64,000 bases of DNA from an uncultured Gammaproteobacteria bacterium (lineage in GTDB: Bacteria; Pseudomonadota; Gammaproteobacteria; Pseudomonadales; Halieaceae). Every line of letters begins with the position of its first letter. Position 1 is the stretch's first letter. A program made the position numbers and the translations under genes. The stretch is from NCBI GenBank assembly GCA_902519405.1, contig CABYJX010000002.1, forward strand, positions 1 to 64,000, given 5' to 3'. This document shows positions 1 through 11,660 of this stretch, piece after piece. The notes under the pieces were generated by a model, which was not told the origin of the DNA, did not search any database, and saw only the letters and a list, made by a program, of their open reading frames with translations.

Positions 1-19
1 GATTTAGCGAATATCTTCA

Positions 20-832
20 TTACAAAGCCTCCGGTGCCGAAACGGGCAAGTTCATCAAATCAATGACAGCGGTCTTATCAGCAATTCTTATACCTTGTCT
101 TATTGCATTTTGATAAGCACGTCCATCAAGCTCCACCCATTCCCTTGCGTCCTGATCCCAGGCTCCAGCTGTCTCACCATCGATACTTTGATACAATAGG
201 GCAATTCTACCTATACGCAAAAAGCTTACATCCCGTTCTGAGCCATCTATCTCTACACTTCCTTCATATGTATCGATTTTACGACCATATTCATTTTCTA
301 TCTTATACGCTTCCAGAGCCTGACGAAATTTCTCCGCTACGGTTACGTCTGAACGGTCAAGGTTATTACGAAGGAATCCTATTCTTCTTTGGCGCTCTTC
401 CAAATGAAAGGGAACATCCAAGGAAACAAATTTCTCCAAGCCGTCTACCATCCGAATCACAAGCGGAGTCATCTGCCTTTGAATCACGGTTACTTGATCA
501 ATGGAGGCTTCTATCTGAGCGATCCGTCGAATCTGGTTGTCTATCTGCCTTTGCAAGCGCGCGTTATACACCTTGAGTCCATCTACTTGCTTCATAACTG
601 TCTTATATTGGGTGTAAAGATCTCTGGTCTGCTCTGACAATTTATCGATTTTTACTTGGGATACTCTAGCCGCTTTATTTTTGTCGGAACCAACAGCCAA
701 AATAGAGTCAAGCGTTTCGTTCTGCGCTAAAGCAACTGAACCGGCAAGGGCTCCAACAAAAGCTATAAGCACAATGGAAAGACTTTTTAGTCGATAGGTT
801 TTCATGGAATAAGGCTTCCTATTTTTCAACAA
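20..832 (-). CDS. DUF3450 family periplasmic protein, probably associated with a TonB/ExbB-type system
   Basis: 270 aa ORF with N-terminal signal peptide, long coiled-coil region and conserved C-terminal half typical of DUF3450. Confidence 0.8.
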   Translation of the reverse strand: MLKNRKPYSMKTYRLKSLSIVLIAFVGALAGSVALAQNETLDSILAVGSDKNKAARVSQVKIDKLSEQTRDLYTQYKTVMKQVDGLKVYNARLQRQIDNQIRRIAQIEASIDQVTVIQRQMTPLVIRMVDGLEKFVSLDVPFHLEERQRRIGFLRNNLDRSDVTVAEKFRQALEAYKIENEYGRKIDTYEGSVEIDGSERDVSFLRIGRIALLYQSIDGETAGAWDQDAREWVELDGRAYQNAIRQGIRIADKTAVIDLMNLPVSAPEAL

Positions 833-1017
833 GTTTTTAGGGCACTAACACAGGCTTCTTAAATCATAATCTAATTCTTATATTAGGCGCTTAGCTACTT
901 TACTAAATGCGGGTCGGGCATTAAAACCCAGAAATTGATTGTTTTCAACGGTTGAAATAGCGCAACTTATGGAGAAATTCAATTCTTTAGGGGGGTTTGG
1001 TGATTATCGAGGGAGTT

Positions 1018-1530
1018 TTATATGGAAGATTTTTCCTCATAAACCACAAAACTATAGGCAGGTTGGCTATTTTCGGGCCCATGATATTGCCGAGAAGTCT
1101 CTTTCCAAAGAGTCCAATCTACTTCTGGAAATAAAATATTTCCCTGCGGTGAATCATGGACTTCAGTAATATAGATCCGGGAACAAAACTTTAGCGCGTC
1201 TTCATAAATCTGTGCTCCGCCAACTACAAAGAGATCCTTAACACCTAGCAGCTGAGATTCCTGACGCCCAACTTTTATCGCATCCTCTATAGAGCGCACC
1301 ACGATTGTATTTTCAATATCTAAATTAGACCTTCTTGATACTACGATATTCTTGCGGCCAGGAAGCGGGCTCCCTACGGAGTCATAAGTTAATCTTCCCA
1401 TGATGATCGGCTTACCCATTGTTAGATCACGAAAGTATTTTAGATCACTAGGTATTTTCCAAGGCAAGACCTGTCCGTTACCAATTACTCGATTTTCTGC
1501 TACGGCGGCTATCAAGCAAATATCTATCAC
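1018..1530 (-). CDS. folA: dihydrofolate reductase
   Basis: AVAENRVIGNGQVLPWKIPSDLKYFRDLTMGKPIIMGRLTYDS DHFR signature; adjacent to thyA. Confidence 0.96.
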   Translation of the reverse strand: MIDICLIAAVAENRVIGNGQVLPWKIPSDLKYFRDLTMGKPIIMGRLTYDSVGSPLPGRKNIVVSRRSNLDIENTIVVRSIEDAIKVGRQESQLLGVKDLFVVGGAQIYEDALKFCSRIYITEVHDSPQGNILFPEVDWTLWKETSRQYHGPENSQPAYSFVVYEEKSSI

Positions 1531-1534
1531 TTAA

Positions 1535-2368
1535 TTAGACCGCCACTGGTGCAGGGATGTGAGGATGGGGATCGTAATCTATTAGCTTGAAATCTTCGAA
1601 ACGATAGTCATATATACTCAATGGTCGCCGCAATATCTCCAGCTTGGGCAATTTTTTAGGCTCTCGTTTAAGCTGAGTTCTTACCTGATCAAGGTGATTG
1701 CTGTAAATATGAGAATCGCCAGTACAAATAATAATCTCGCCTAGACCAAGATCAGTCTGTTGTGCAAGCATCATAGTCAAAACTGCCAAACTGGCTGTGT
1801 TATAGGGCAGCCCAAGAAATGAGTCACTTGATCGAATCATAAGCTGTGAGGAAAGCTTTCCGTTTGCTACATAAAATTGATAAAGCAGATGACAAGGAGG
1901 CAATGCCATCCTGCCTGCTTTGACATTTTCATGGGGACTTAAAGCCTCATCAGGCAAGTAGTCTACATTCCATGCATGGAACAAGATACGCCTACTGTCA
2001 GGTCTATTTTTTAAGCAATCGATGACATCATCTATCTGGTTAATGACTTTGCCGTCCCGACCCGGCCAGGCAGTCCACTGAGCTCCATAAATTGGCCCTA
2101 AATCACCCTCCTTTGTTGCCCATTCGTCCCAAATGCGTACTCCATTCTCATTAAGCCATGCGATATTAGTATCTCCATTTAGGAACCAAATTAATTCGTT
2201 AATAATGCTCTTCAGATGAAGTTTCTTTGTCGTAAGTAGCGGGAATCCATCTGCCAGCTTGTGTCTATACTGTCTTCCAAAAACCGATAATGTTCCGGTC
2301 CCAGTTCTATCATGCTTGCGCACACCATTATCCAAAATATCTTGCAGCAAGAGCAGATAAGATTTCAT
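1535..2368 (-). CDS. thyA: thymidylate synthase
   Basis: [31 protein letters not shown] catalytic Cys motif, [13 protein letters not shown]-terminus. Confidence 0.98.
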   Translation of the reverse strand: MKSYLLLLQDILDNGVRKHDRTGTGTLSVFGRQYRHKLADGFPLLTTKKLHLKSIINELIWFLNGDTNIAWLNENGVRIWDEWATKEGDLGPIYGAQWTAWPGRDGKVINQIDDVIDCLKNRPDSRRILFHAWNVDYLPDEALSPHENVKAGRMALPPCHLLYQFYVANGKLSSQLMIRSSDSFLGLPYNTASLAVLTMMLAQQTDLGLGEIIICTGDSHIYSNHLDQVRTQLKREPKKLPKLEILRRPLSIYDYRFEDFKLIDYDPHPHIPAPVAV

Positions 2369-3177
2369 TTCTGTCCTCCACTAAAGAATTCCAAATTCTG
2401 CTTCCTGTACGCCAAGCCAATAAAAATAAATCCGACAAAAACCAGAGGGATGCACAAAAACTGTCCCCGAGTTAACCATCCAAATGCCTGAAAACCTATA
2501 TGTGGGTCTGGTTCTCGGAAAAATTCCACGAAAATACGCAATAGTCCGTAGCCAATGGCAAATACTCCCGAAACCGCATACGTAGGTCTGGGTCGAGAGG
2601 AGAACCATAACAAGACAAAAAATAACAATAAGCCCTCCAGAGCGAACTGATAGAGTTGAGAAGGGTGACGCTGAAGCTGCAATGGATCTCTCGGAAAAAC
2701 CATTCCCCAAGGAAGAGATGTTGATCTACCCCATAATTCCTGTCCAATAAAATTACCCAATCGCCCTAGTGCTAGACCCATCGGTACCAAAGGTGCAACA
2801 AAATCTAAAAGCCTCATAAAAGGTATTCGTTCTCGTCTGGCAAGAAGACAAGTTGCTAAGATTACCCCCAGAAGTCCTCCGTGAAACGACATACCTCCCT
2901 CCCAAACTCTAAAAAGCCACAAAGGATCGCGAAGAACTAATTCCCAGCTGTAAAATATGGCATACCCAATGCGTCCTCCCAGAAAAACGCCCATAGTTCC
3001 GTAAAAAATAAGGTCCTCAACTTTGTCAGAGCTTATTGGTGACCAGTCGTTTTTGCTGCGATGAAGCGCCAACCTCCAAGCAAAACCCAACGCTAAAAGA
3101 TAAGTCATTCCATACCAGTGTACCTTGAGTGGGCCCAAGTAAAATGCGACTGGATCTATTTCAGGATATGGCAACAT
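2365..3177 (-). CDS. lgt: prolipoprotein diacylglyceryl transferase
   Basis: GRIGYAIFY and [10 protein letters not shown] motifs, multi-TM; 4-bp overlap with thyA. Confidence 0.97.
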   Translation of the reverse strand: MLPYPEIDPVAFYLGPLKVHWYGMTYLLALGFAWRLALHRSKNDWSPISSDKVEDLIFYGTMGVFLGGRIGYAIFYSWELVLRDPLWLFRVWEGGMSFHGGLLGVILATCLLARRERIPFMRLLDFVAPLVPMGLALGRLGNFIGQELWGRSTSLPWGMVFPRDPLQLQRHPSQLYQFALEGLLLFFVLLWFSSRPRPTYAVSGVFAIGYGLLRIFVEFFREPDPHIGFQAFGWLTRGQFLCIPLVFVGFIFIGLAYRKQNLEFFSGGQK

Positions 3178-3271
3178 GTTAGCTAATTGATAAATCCACG
3201 TTGGATAGATATTGTTTATCAGTGTATTATCATCTAGCGAACATCAGGAAACAATTACCGCGGCGGACTTT

Positions 3272-4078
3272 ATGTGCTTAGTAATTTTTGCCTATAAAAG
3301 CCACAAAGAGTTTCCGCTACTTGTTGCTGCTAATAGAGATGAGTTCTACGAAAGAGACTCGGAAGCATCTCACTTTTGGCCAGACCAACCAGATATTCTG
3401 GCTGGAAGAGATTGCGTAGCTAAAGGCACTTGGATGGGCATATCGAAGCGTGGTCGCTTCGCCGCCATCACAAATGGAACAAAAAAAAATACCGACTATT
3501 TGCAAACACTCTCAAGAGGATCACTTACCACTGATTTTCTGATTGGCGAAATTTCGGCGAGACAATATGCGCATGAAGTTAAGTTGAGGAGCAGGACATT
3601 TAATAGCTTTCATTTAATTATCAATGACATGGAATCTATGTGGCATGTAGACTCACATCCGGATAGCGTAACTCAAGACGTTCGCGAACTAGCCCCTGGA
3701 ATCTATGGGTTGAGTAACGCAGGTATACACTCTGAATGGCCAAAGTGCAAAATTGGCAAAGATAAAATGTCAGCTCTCATTAGTAGCGACAAGTTGGATT
3801 TCAAAGATCTAAAGCAAGTTGTTTCTAGTAGAAAGTTAGCCGAAAAGGCGCAATTAGCAAAGCTTGGTTTACAAGAAGAAAGAGATCTGTTTCTATCCGC
3901 ACAATTTGTAGCAACAGAAACTTACGGCACAAGATGCAGCACAGTAATGAGCATAGACTCTCAAAAGATCGTCAGGTGGCTTGAAGAAAGTTTTGATCCA
4001 TCACACACGCTCTTTCGCTCTACAAAAAAGCAGTTTGATTTGAAATGTAATTCTAATAAGGAGGTTACCGATGAATAA
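3272..4078 (+). CDS. NRDE (TANGO2-like) family protein
   Basis: MCLVIFAYKSH...LLVAANRDEFYERDSEASHFWPDQPDILAGRD; start placed at internal ATG 3272 so that Cys2 follows Met. Confidence 0.85.
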   Translation: MCLVIFAYKSHKEFPLLVAANRDEFYERDSEASHFWPDQPDILAGRDCVAKGTWMGISKRGRFAAITNGTKKNTDYLQTLSRGSLTTDFLIGEISARQYAHEVKLRSRTFNSFHLIINDMESMWHVDSHPDSVTQDVRELAPGIYGLSNAGIHSEWPKCKIGKDKMSALISSDKLDFKDLKQVVSSRKLAEKAQLAKLGLQEERDLFLSAQFVATETYGTRCSTVMSIDSQKIVRWLEESFDPSHTLFRSTKKQFDLKCNSNKEVTDE

Positions 4079-6323
4079 ATCCCTCTAAACCGTTTTCAAA
4101 TAGGACTTGATTTAGCCGCGACGAAATCTTTATCGAATCATCTAACTGCAAGACTTCGTCCAACAAATTTACTGAATCTTTTAAAGTTAAACTTCTTATG
4201 GTTTTTTTGACCGGCAATATACTATTCGCACTCATTGATAAGATGTCATAGCCCATGGCCATTAAAATAGCTGAGGCTTGCGGGTTGCCAGCCAGCTCCC
4301 CACATATACTTACTGGTTTATATTCTTCGCGGGCAGCGGCCGCCACACTTACTAATGCTTGGAGAACTGCGGGATTAAAATGATCATAAAGCTGAGAAAC
4401 TCTCGGGTTGTTTCGGTCAACTGCTAAAAGATACTGAGTTAAGTCATTACTGCCAACTGAGAGAAAATCAACTCGTCTAGCTAATGCTCTAGCCTGATAA
4501 ACCGCAGCCGGCACTTCAATCATGACACCGATAGGAGGCAAATTTGACTCCCATCCCTCAAGCCTTATTTCTTTATGACTCCTAGATATTAGCTCCAAAG
4601 CATCGTTTAATTCTGTTACCGTCGTTATCATTGGCAGCATTATTCTAAGGTTCCCAAGTCCTTCATTAGCTTTTAACATTGCTCTCAACTGTCCAATGAA
4701 TATTTCCGGGTGATCCAAGGTTACTCGAATTCCTCTCCAGCCTAGAAAAGGATTGTCTTCCTCAATGGGGAAGTAAGATAGCGACTTGTCACCACCAATA
4801 TCTAATGTCCTCATAGTCACTGGCCTTGGGGCGAAAGCCTCCAGTTGACTTCGATAAATCCTCCTCTGCTCCTCCTCGCTAGGAAAACTTTCTCTTAGTA
4901 AAAAAGGAATCTCTGTACGATACAGACCTACACCATCAGCACCTAGATCAATTGAATAATCGATATCAGACATTAGACCGGTGTTTACCCAAAGAGTAAG
5001 TCTATGGTCATCACGAGTTTTACAAGTTTCAGTTTTTAATGGTTCTAATTCTTTTGTGACCGCGAGGTCTCGGTCCGCCAAAGCCTGAAATCTTGAACAA
5101 GTATCCTTGTCGGCATTTGGATAAATTACGCCATTGTAACCATCCACTATCAGGGACCAACCTTCCAGCGAGGAAAGCGGCAAATCTACTACTCCCATAA
5201 CAGTAGGAATGCCCATGGCACGCGCTAAAATAGCAACATGCGAATTACCAGATCCCCGAACTGAAACTAGCCCAACAAGATTTTCACGAGGAATTTCCCC
5301 TAGCATTGATGCCGTCAGCTCCTCACTAACTAATATTGCCTTTTCTGGAAAAATGCGCTCCTCTTGATCTTCCTCTTGAAGATAAGCCAGAACTCGCGAG
5401 CCTAGATCTCTTACGTCCACTGCCCGTTCACGTAGATAACTATGCTCCATGCGCTCAAAATGCTTGATATGTCGCATCATTACTTGACTTAAAGCGCCTT
5501 GAGCCCACTGACCAGATTTAATAAGTCTCGCTACCTCACCACCAAGCGAGGAGTCGTCCAGAATTCCTAAATAAACATCGAATAGTGCATGATCTTCAGC
5601 GCTCAATTCGCTACTGAGTGAACGAGACACTTCTTCAATATCTATGCGAACCTTTGACAATGCATCTCTAAAATTTCTGAGCTCAGCACGTCGATTTGAA
5701 GTTGTCTTACTTGCCACTAGAGATATGTCTGCAGCATGCGACACCACAACCGCAGTGCCGATTGCAATACCAGGAGCACCAACGATTCCGTTCACCTTAG
5801 TAAAACTTTCAGCTACCGAGCCGGCTTGCCGCTCGACTGCCCGGGACACCTGCGCATGCGCAATCGCACCGGCCAGTTGAGCTGATAGAGTTATTAGGAA
5901 AGCTTCTTCGCTCTCATCAAAGCGTCTCGCGGCTGACTGTTGCACCACTAATACTCCCAAAATCTTACGTTGGTGCATTATTGGAGCGCCAAGGAAAGCA
6001 TTGAATGGCTCTTCACCAATACCTGGAACAAGTTGAAAACTCGGATGACTTTGAGCAGATTCCAGGTTGATGGTCTCTTCTCTGCTAGCCACCAATCCAA
6101 CGAGACCCCTTCCTTCATCCAGCGAAACAACACCTACCTGCTCAGTATTTAAGCCTGCGGTGGCACTGAAAACGAGACTACCGCTTGGATAGTCACGTAA
6201 ATAGACACTGCAAACCTCAGTATTCATAGCTTGCTGAACCCTGCGAACAATTATATCTAGGGTTATTTCCAGATTATCAGCTGTATTTACCTCTTGTACG
6301 ATTCGTCGAAGCGTTTCAATCAT
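4065..6323 (-). CDS. ptsP: phosphoenolpyruvate-protein phosphotransferase PtsP (GAF domain, nitrogen PTS EI)
   Basis: N-terminal GAF domain, then PTS EI domains ([30 protein letters not shown]). Confidence 0.95.
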   Translation of the reverse strand: MIETLRRIVQEVNTADNLEITLDIIVRRVQQAMNTEVCSVYLRDYPSGSLVFSATAGLNTEQVGVVSLDEGRGLVGLVASREETINLESAQSHPSFQLVPGIGEEPFNAFLGAPIMHQRKILGVLVVQQSAARRFDESEEAFLITLSAQLAGAIAHAQVSRAVERQAGSVAESFTKVNGIVGAPGIAIGTAVVVSHAADISLVASKTTSNRRAELRNFRDALSKVRIDIEEVSRSLSSELSAEDHALFDVYLGILDDSSLGGEVARLIKSGQWAQGALSQVMMRHIKHFERMEHSYLRERAVDVRDLGSRVLAYLQEEDQEERIFPEKAILVSEELTASMLGEIPRENLVGLVSVRGSGNSHVAILARAMGIPTVMGVVDLPLSSLEGWSLIVDGYNGVIYPNADKDTCSRFQALADRDLAVTKELEPLKTETCKTRDDHRLTLWVNTGLMSDIDYSIDLGADGVGLYRTEIPFLLRESFPSEEEQRRIYRSQLEAFAPRPVTMRTLDIGGDKSLSYFPIEEDNPFLGWRGIRVTLDHPEIFIGQLRAMLKANEGLGNLRIMLPMITTVTELNDALELISRSHKEIRLEGWESNLPPIGVMIEVPAAVYQARALARRVDFLSVGSNDLTQYLLAVDRNNPRVSQLYDHFNPAVLQALVSVAAAAREEYKPVSICGELAGNPQASAILMAMGYDILSMSANSILPVKKTIRSLTLKDSVNLLDEVLQLDDSIKISSRLNQVLFENGLEGFIHR

Positions 6324-6843
6324 TGTCTTTATCTATAACCGAGCATAGTGATGCTTCTAACCTTTCAAGTACCTGTCGATAGACCTCTCTTTTAAATTCG
6401 ACCACTTGGTAAAGTGGATACCAGTATTCAACCCAGCGCCAGCTAGAAAACTCTGGCTTATCACTTAAATTTAAAATGACAGCACTGTCATCGCTCACAA
6501 GACGCAGCAAAAACCAACGTTGCTTTTGACCAATACAGATAGGATTGGAGTCCTCCCTAATTAAATTTCGAGGAAATTTATAACTTAGCCAATCTCGCGT
6601 ACTTGCTATTATTACTACATCACACGGTCTAAGACCCAACTCTTCATTTAGCTCTCTAAACATGGCATCGCGGACAGACTCACTAGGTCGAATACCCCCT
6701 TGTGGAAATTGCCACGCGCAGTCACCGGTTCGGCAAGCCCATAACAATTGTCCGCTGGAATTAGCAACTATAATCCCGACATTCAAGCGATAACCTTCTG
6801 AATCTACCAATCTGATCACCCAAAACAAAGTATTATTTTTCAT
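6316..6843 (-). CDS. rppH: RNA pyrophosphohydrolase (Nudix)
   Basis: [28 protein letters not shown] Nudix box; next to ptsP as in other gammaproteobacteria; start chosen at internal Met, ORF extends to 6924. Confidence 0.9.
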   Translation of the reverse strand: MKNNTLFWVIRLVDSEGYRLNVGIIVANSSGQLLWACRTGDCAWQFPQGGIRPSESVRDAMFRELNEELGLRPCDVVIIASTRDWLSYKFPRNLIREDSNPICIGQKQRWFLLRLVSDDSAVILNLSDKPEFSSWRWVEYWYPLYQVVEFKREVYRQVLERLEASLCSVIDKDND

Positions 6844-6912
6844 TGTTCCACATTTTAGGGGTACTAGAAAATTGTCTATACAGGAATTGGAAGTTATGCT
6901 GAGCCGATTTCC

Positions 6913-7584
6913 TTGATGACGCAAAAAATGAGTTTAGCAATTTTTGATCTTGATAATACTCTGATAGACGGCGATAGCGATCATCTGTGGGGAATATTTT
7001 TGTGCGAGGAGGGTATTGTTGACGCTGTCGAGTATTCAAAGTTAAACGATCAATTTTATTCCAATTATCTAGCTGGCTCTCTCGATATCTTAGCTTATCA
7101 AAAGTTTGCCCTCCGCCCATTAGCGAGCACCCCGCTAGAAAAACTAGAAGAACTTCGACTTAAGTTCCTTACAAAAATAATTCATCAGATCATCCTTGGA
7201 AAGGCCAAAAAGCTGATTCAACAACATGTGCGCAAAGGAGATCATCCAATGATAATAACTGCTACAAATGATTTTGTAGCTCGCCCAATTGCCGCACTAT
7301 TAGGAATTAGTGATTTATTAGCTTGCACAGCTGAATTTAAGGATGGCTCATATACAGGAGAAACTTTAGGAATACCGACGTTTAGAGAGGGTAAAGTCTC
7401 ACGACTCAAAGAGTGGGTCGAGGCAAACAGTGAAGATCTCGAGGGTGCTTGGTTTTATAGTGATTCACATAATGATCTGCCACTGCTGGAATTTATCGAC
7501 AATCCTGTGGCTGTAGATCCCGATAAAACCTTGAGAGATATCGCAAATCGACGCTGTTGGGATATTATTTCTTTAAGAAATTAG
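6913..7584 (+). CDS. HAD-IB family hydrolase (phosphoserine phosphatase-like)
   Basis: [20 protein letters not shown] motif I; motif [15 protein letters not shown]. Confidence 0.9.
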   Translation: MMTQKMSLAIFDLDNTLIDGDSDHLWGIFLCEEGIVDAVEYSKLNDQFYSNYLAGSLDILAYQKFALRPLASTPLEKLEELRLKFLTKIIHQIILGKAKKLIQQHVRKGDHPMIITATNDFVARPIAALLGISDLLACTAEFKDGSYTGETLGIPTFREGKVSRLKEWVEANSEDLEGAWFYSDSHNDLPLLEFIDNPVAVDPDKTLRDIANRRCWDIISLRN

Positions 7585-7630
7585 AAAGCTATCAAAAGGC
7601 AAGAGAAACTTTGGGAGGATATAGCACATT

Positions 7631-8851
7631 TCAATCTAAGCCCATTGCGTAACTGATAATCCGCTTTTTTACCCATTCTAGTTGATTAACCTTCCTAAGA
7701 CCTTCGTTACGCAACCAACGAACGGGAATTTTTCGACTACCAAAAAGATGTTTAAATCCATCCATAGCCAACATCATTTGCAAATTTTCACCCCGTCGTC
7801 GACGTTGATACCGAGCCAAAACCCCCGAACTCCCAATCTCAATATTGGAGTTATGTGCAAGCAGAAGCTCTTCGGCTAAGACATCAATATCAAGCAATCC
7901 GATGTTTAGACCTTGACCAGCTAAAGGATGAATCCTGTGAGCCGAATCACCGACAAGAGCAACTGATGGTTTAAAATAACTGATCGCGTGCGATTGCTTA
8001 AGGGGAAAAGTGGCACGATCTGACACCCCGAGGATATGTCCGAGTCTGTACTCAAATTCGGCAGCCAGCCTCTTGCAAAATTGTTCATCAGCGAGAGAGT
8101 TTAATTCCTCTGCCAACCAATCATCGCAGGACCAAACTATAGAACAATAATGTGTGTTCTCTCCCCCGGGTAAAGGCAAAAAAGCTAGGGGGCCTGTAGA
8201 TGAAAATCTTTGCCATGCCGTCGCTTCATGATGTTTTTCGATCTGCACCGTAGCTACAATTGCTTGCTGGTAGTAATCCCATTCTTTAGTCTCAAACCCC
8301 ATAAGCCCGCGAACCCTTGAGTTAGCGCCATCTGCGGCCACAAGTAGCCTGCTGGTTATTTTTTCCCCACTCAAGAGAGTGATCTTTAAAAGATTTTCAT
8401 AGCCTGAGGACACGGCGTATTCCAGCTGGTCAGGCGAGATTACCGCAATGTCAACTCGTCTGATAACTTCATTCATTAACTCTGAGATTAAGGCACGATT
8501 CTCAACTATATTGCCAAGTTCTGGTGCTCCAACTGCAGCACTATCAAACTCGATCGACCCGGTACCATCTGCATCCCAGACCTTCATGTGAGTGTAAGGA
8601 AAATACCTATAGCTTTTAATAGATTGCCATACGCCCAAGCGCTCTAGTATTTTCACTGAACGAGGTGTCAAAGCGCTCACTCGCAAATCAAAACTATGTA
8701 AATCTCTAGCTGTTGGAAGCAAATAACCACTGCGATCAGTTGCTTCGATCAGCTGAATGGATAGACCGTGGCCACTCAAAGCTAATGCTAAACTCGCTCC
8801 GGCTACACCAGCCCCAATAATAACTACATCAGATGTTTTTGCTTTACTCAT
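7631..8851 (-). CDS. UbiH/UbiF/VisC/COQ6 family FAD-dependent ubiquinone hydroxylase (UbiI/VisC-like)
   Basis: VVIIGAGVAGASLALAL; GDSAHRIHPLAGQGLNIGLLD. Confidence 0.9.
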   Translation of the reverse strand: MSKAKTSDVVIIGAGVAGASLALALSGHGLSIQLIEATDRSGYLLPTARDLHSFDLRVSALTPRSVKILERLGVWQSIKSYRYFPYTHMKVWDADGTGSIEFDSAAVGAPELGNIVENRALISELMNEVIRRVDIAVISPDQLEYAVSSGYENLLKITLLSGEKITSRLLVAADGANSRVRGLMGFETKEWDYYQQAIVATVQIEKHHEATAWQRFSSTGPLAFLPLPGGENTHYCSIVWSCDDWLAEELNSLADEQFCKRLAAEFEYRLGHILGVSDRATFPLKQSHAISYFKPSVALVGDSAHRIHPLAGQGLNIGLLDIDVLAEELLLAHNSNIEIGSSGVLARYQRRRRGENLQMMLAMDGFKHLFGSRKIPVRWLRNEGLRKVNQLEWVKKRIISYAMGLD

Positions 8852-8860
8852 CTTTTCGTT

Positions 8861-10090
8861 TTAAAAAGGCATCCCAGCAGCACGTCGAACTAATTTAGTT
8901 TTTAGTGGCGGCAGTATATCTAACGCGGTCAGTGCAATACTTCGAGCCAAGCCAAGAAATCTATTTCTATTGGTAAAAAGCCTAGGTAACACATCACTGG
9001 CAGTAACGATTATTTCTTGATCCCGTTGGCGCGCGAGACGATAACTCTCCAAAACTCCTAAATCACCGAGACGTTTACCTTTTATTTCAGCACAAGACAA
9101 AATTTTTGCCAGTTCATTCGCATCGCGCAGCGCTAGGTTAAAACCTTGCCCTGCAACCGGATGTAATGCATGTGCGGCGTTACCCATTATTACGATGCCG
9201 TTCCTAACTTGTTCACGAGCCTTTAACTGGGATAAGGGGAATCGCGAGCGCCTCCCAATATGGGAAATGCGTCCTAAACGATAACCAAACTCTTTCTGAA
9301 GCAATTCTTTAAATCCATCTAAGCTGGTGGTTTCTAATTCTTTCCCTCGCTCTGGATTAACGGACCAAACAACACCACACCTGTTGGGCTGTGATGAAGC
9401 CTCCACTAAAGGAAGCACGGCCAGTGGGCCGCTGTCTGTAAATCGCTCAAAAGCGCAGTTCATATGTGGTTGTTCAAACCCGACATTTACTACTATGGCA
9501 TCTTGTCCATAATTTTTAATAGTCGAATCTATAAAAAAGGATTCTCGGAGTTTAGATTTTGCACCATCAGCAACAATTAAAAGTTTTGCTTTAAAATGCC
9601 TATGTACCCCATTTTGATTAATTTTAATGGAAGTGCCATATGCATCACTTGCTTTAACGCTAAGAACTATTGCTGAACCGAATAACTCTATGCCTGCTTG
9701 ATCGCTTGTTGAACTCAGTAATGCAGTCCCCAAGGCCAGATTTTCGGCGACGTAACCAAGTGCTGGCCATCCATAATCACTCGAGGTCAGAAGCGTACTT
9801 CCAAATTTATCTTTACTTGAGACATGTATAGAGCTGATTGGCGAAGTTTTTTTTTCAAAAACCTCCCATAAACCAATATCTTCAAAAATCCGCCTTGAGC
9901 TAAAGCTTAATGCTGTTGCGCGAGAATCGAAAGCCGGATAAGTATCTTGCAGGTCACCCGAAACCGGCAAATCATTGCCTTCAAGTAAAGTCACTCCAGT
10001 AGTTTCCGAAAGTTGGGTACGCAAGAGGATAGCGACACTCATGCCCACCATACCTCCGCCAACAATGATAATATCCCGCTCTTCAATCAC
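8861..10090 (-). CDS. ubiH: 2-octaprenyl-6-methoxyphenol hydroxylase-like FAD monooxygenase
   Basis: IIIVGGGMVGMSVAILL; GNAAHALHPVAGQGFNLALRD; next to pepP as expected for ubiH. Confidence 0.88.
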   Translation of the reverse strand: MIEERDIIIVGGGMVGMSVAILLRTQLSETTGVTLLEGNDLPVSGDLQDTYPAFDSRATALSFSSRRIFEDIGLWEVFEKKTSPISSIHVSSKDKFGSTLLTSSDYGWPALGYVAENLALGTALLSSTSDQAGIELFGSAIVLSVKASDAYGTSIKINQNGVHRHFKAKLLIVADGAKSKLRESFFIDSTIKNYGQDAIVVNVGFEQPHMNCAFERFTDSGPLAVLPLVEASSQPNRCGVVWSVNPERGKELETTSLDGFKELLQKEFGYRLGRISHIGRRSRFPLSQLKAREQVRNGIVIMGNAAHALHPVAGQGFNLALRDANELAKILSCAEIKGKRLGDLGVLESYRLARQRDQEIIVTASDVLPRLFTNRNRFLGLARSIALTALDILPPLKTKLVRRAAGMPF

Positions 10091-11416
10091 CTATGATCTA
10101 CCCATAATCTTTTCTATTTCATCCAGTTCTTTTGGGACACTTTCGGTTAAAACCTCATGACCACGGTCGGTGACCAAAACATCGTCCTCGATGCGAATAC
10201 CTATTCCTCTCCAACGTGCTGCAATGTTGGATTTATGATGTGCTATGTAAATCCCTGGCTCAACCGTGAGTATCATCCCCGGTTCGAATTTTCTCCAGCG
10301 ACCATTCACTTTATAGTCTCCCGAATCATGAACATCTAAGCCTAGCCAGTGTCCGGTGCGATGCATATAAAATTCCATATAGGCTTTTGCTTTAATTAAG
10401 CGATTTAAATCGCCCCTGAGCAAGCCGAGATCTAGTAAACCCCTCGTAATTACTCTGACTGCAGCAGTATGAGGCCTATTCCAACTATTCCCCGGCCGAA
10501 TCTGCTTTATGGCGGCTTTTTGAGCATTTAGAACAATCTCGTATACGGATCTTTGTGCAGTATTAAAAACCCCGGATACTGGGAATGTCCGCGTCACGTC
10601 GGCAGCGTAGTGCTCAAATTCACATCCCGCATCTATTAAAACAAGATCTTCCTCAGTTAAAATATCGGAATTCTCTATATAGTGAAGAATACATCCATTT
10701 TTTCCGCCACCCACTATGCTTGGGTAGGCAGGATATCTTGCTCCATTTAGCGCAAATTCGTGCTCGATTTCTGCTTGAAGCTGATACTCGAATTTACCCG
10801 GTTCACAAACCTTCATCGCTCTAATATGTGCTGCAGCGGTTATTCTTGCAGCTGTTCGCATCAATGACACTTCTGCTTCACTTTTCACAAGTCTCAGTTC
10901 ATCTATTATACTTTTAATATCGCCCAAATCTGGCTGTGCAGGGAGCTTATTTAAGGTCATTTGCCGAGAAATTTTGATCCAATCGATTATGTTTTTTGTC
11001 AGCTCAAAAGAACCTTGAAATGGATAGTATATTTTAGATCGACCAACCAATAGCTTTGGCAAAATTTCGTTTATAAGATCTATGGGAAATGCATCTCCGA
11101 CACCGAAATCTGCTATGGCACCCTCTGGTCCAGATCGGATACCGTCCCAAAGCTCGCGGTTTGGATCACGCTTACGGCAAAAAAGTATACTTTTATGTCG
11201 TTTTTCCCCTGGTAAGATGACCAGAACCGCATCCGGCTCATCAAACCCTGATAAATAATAGAAATCACTATTTTGTCGAAATGGGAAATTTGTGCCGCCG
11301 TTTCTTTCAAACTCTCGTCCTGAAGGTAAAATAGCTATTCCATTCGGAGAAAGTGCCTTTGACAGCAGTTGTCGGCGTCGTCGAAATTCGATTTTTGAAA
11401 TTTTAAACATATGCAA
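10091..11416 (-). CDS. pepP: Xaa-Pro aminopeptidase
   Basis: M24 metallopeptidase motifs DAGCEFEHYAADVTRTFP, HRTGHWLGLDVHD, EPGIYI; conserved pepP-ubiH-ubiI order. Confidence 0.95.
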   Translation of the reverse strand: MHMFKISKIEFRRRRQLLSKALSPNGIAILPSGREFERNGGTNFPFRQNSDFYYLSGFDEPDAVLVILPGEKRHKSILFCRKRDPNRELWDGIRSGPEGAIADFGVGDAFPIDLINEILPKLLVGRSKIYYPFQGSFELTKNIIDWIKISRQMTLNKLPAQPDLGDIKSIIDELRLVKSEAEVSLMRTAARITAAAHIRAMKVCEPGKFEYQLQAEIEHEFALNGARYPAYPSIVGGGKNGCILHYIENSDILTEEDLVLIDAGCEFEHYAADVTRTFPVSGVFNTAQRSVYEIVLNAQKAAIKQIRPGNSWNRPHTAAVRVITRGLLDLGLLRGDLNRLIKAKAYMEFYMHRTGHWLGLDVHDSGDYKVNGRWRKFEPGMILTVEPGIYIAHHKSNIAARWRGIGIRIEDDVLVTDRGHEVLTESVPKELDEIEKIMGRS

Positions 11417-11660
11417 AATCTTTTGAATGCTTGCAGTCGCTATGAGCGATATCTAAAACCTAGTCTGCTAGAGAGTAAATCAACTAAGCTTGCTCATAAA
11501 CAGTCGTCCAAGGAGTTTTCTAAAGCAGGCACTCACTTAACCTTCGAAACTCGACGTATTAAAAATAATAGCCAGTGTTTTCGATAAATCGCTCTATAGA
11601 CTATCAATTAGCTTCCATTCTATAGTACGCGTATTAACTTTTTACTAGGGCCTCTGAGCA

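Noticed and set aside
103-576. 157-aa plus-strand ORF
   Set aside because: Lies antisense to the DUF3450 gene; no recognisable domain, composition typical of spurious overlap.
939-1169. 76-aa plus-strand ORF near the folA 3' end
   Set aside because: Mostly antisense to folA with no family signature.
2381-2747. Minus-strand ORFs of 109 and 83 aa overlapping lgt
   Set aside because: Alternate frames of lgt without family features.
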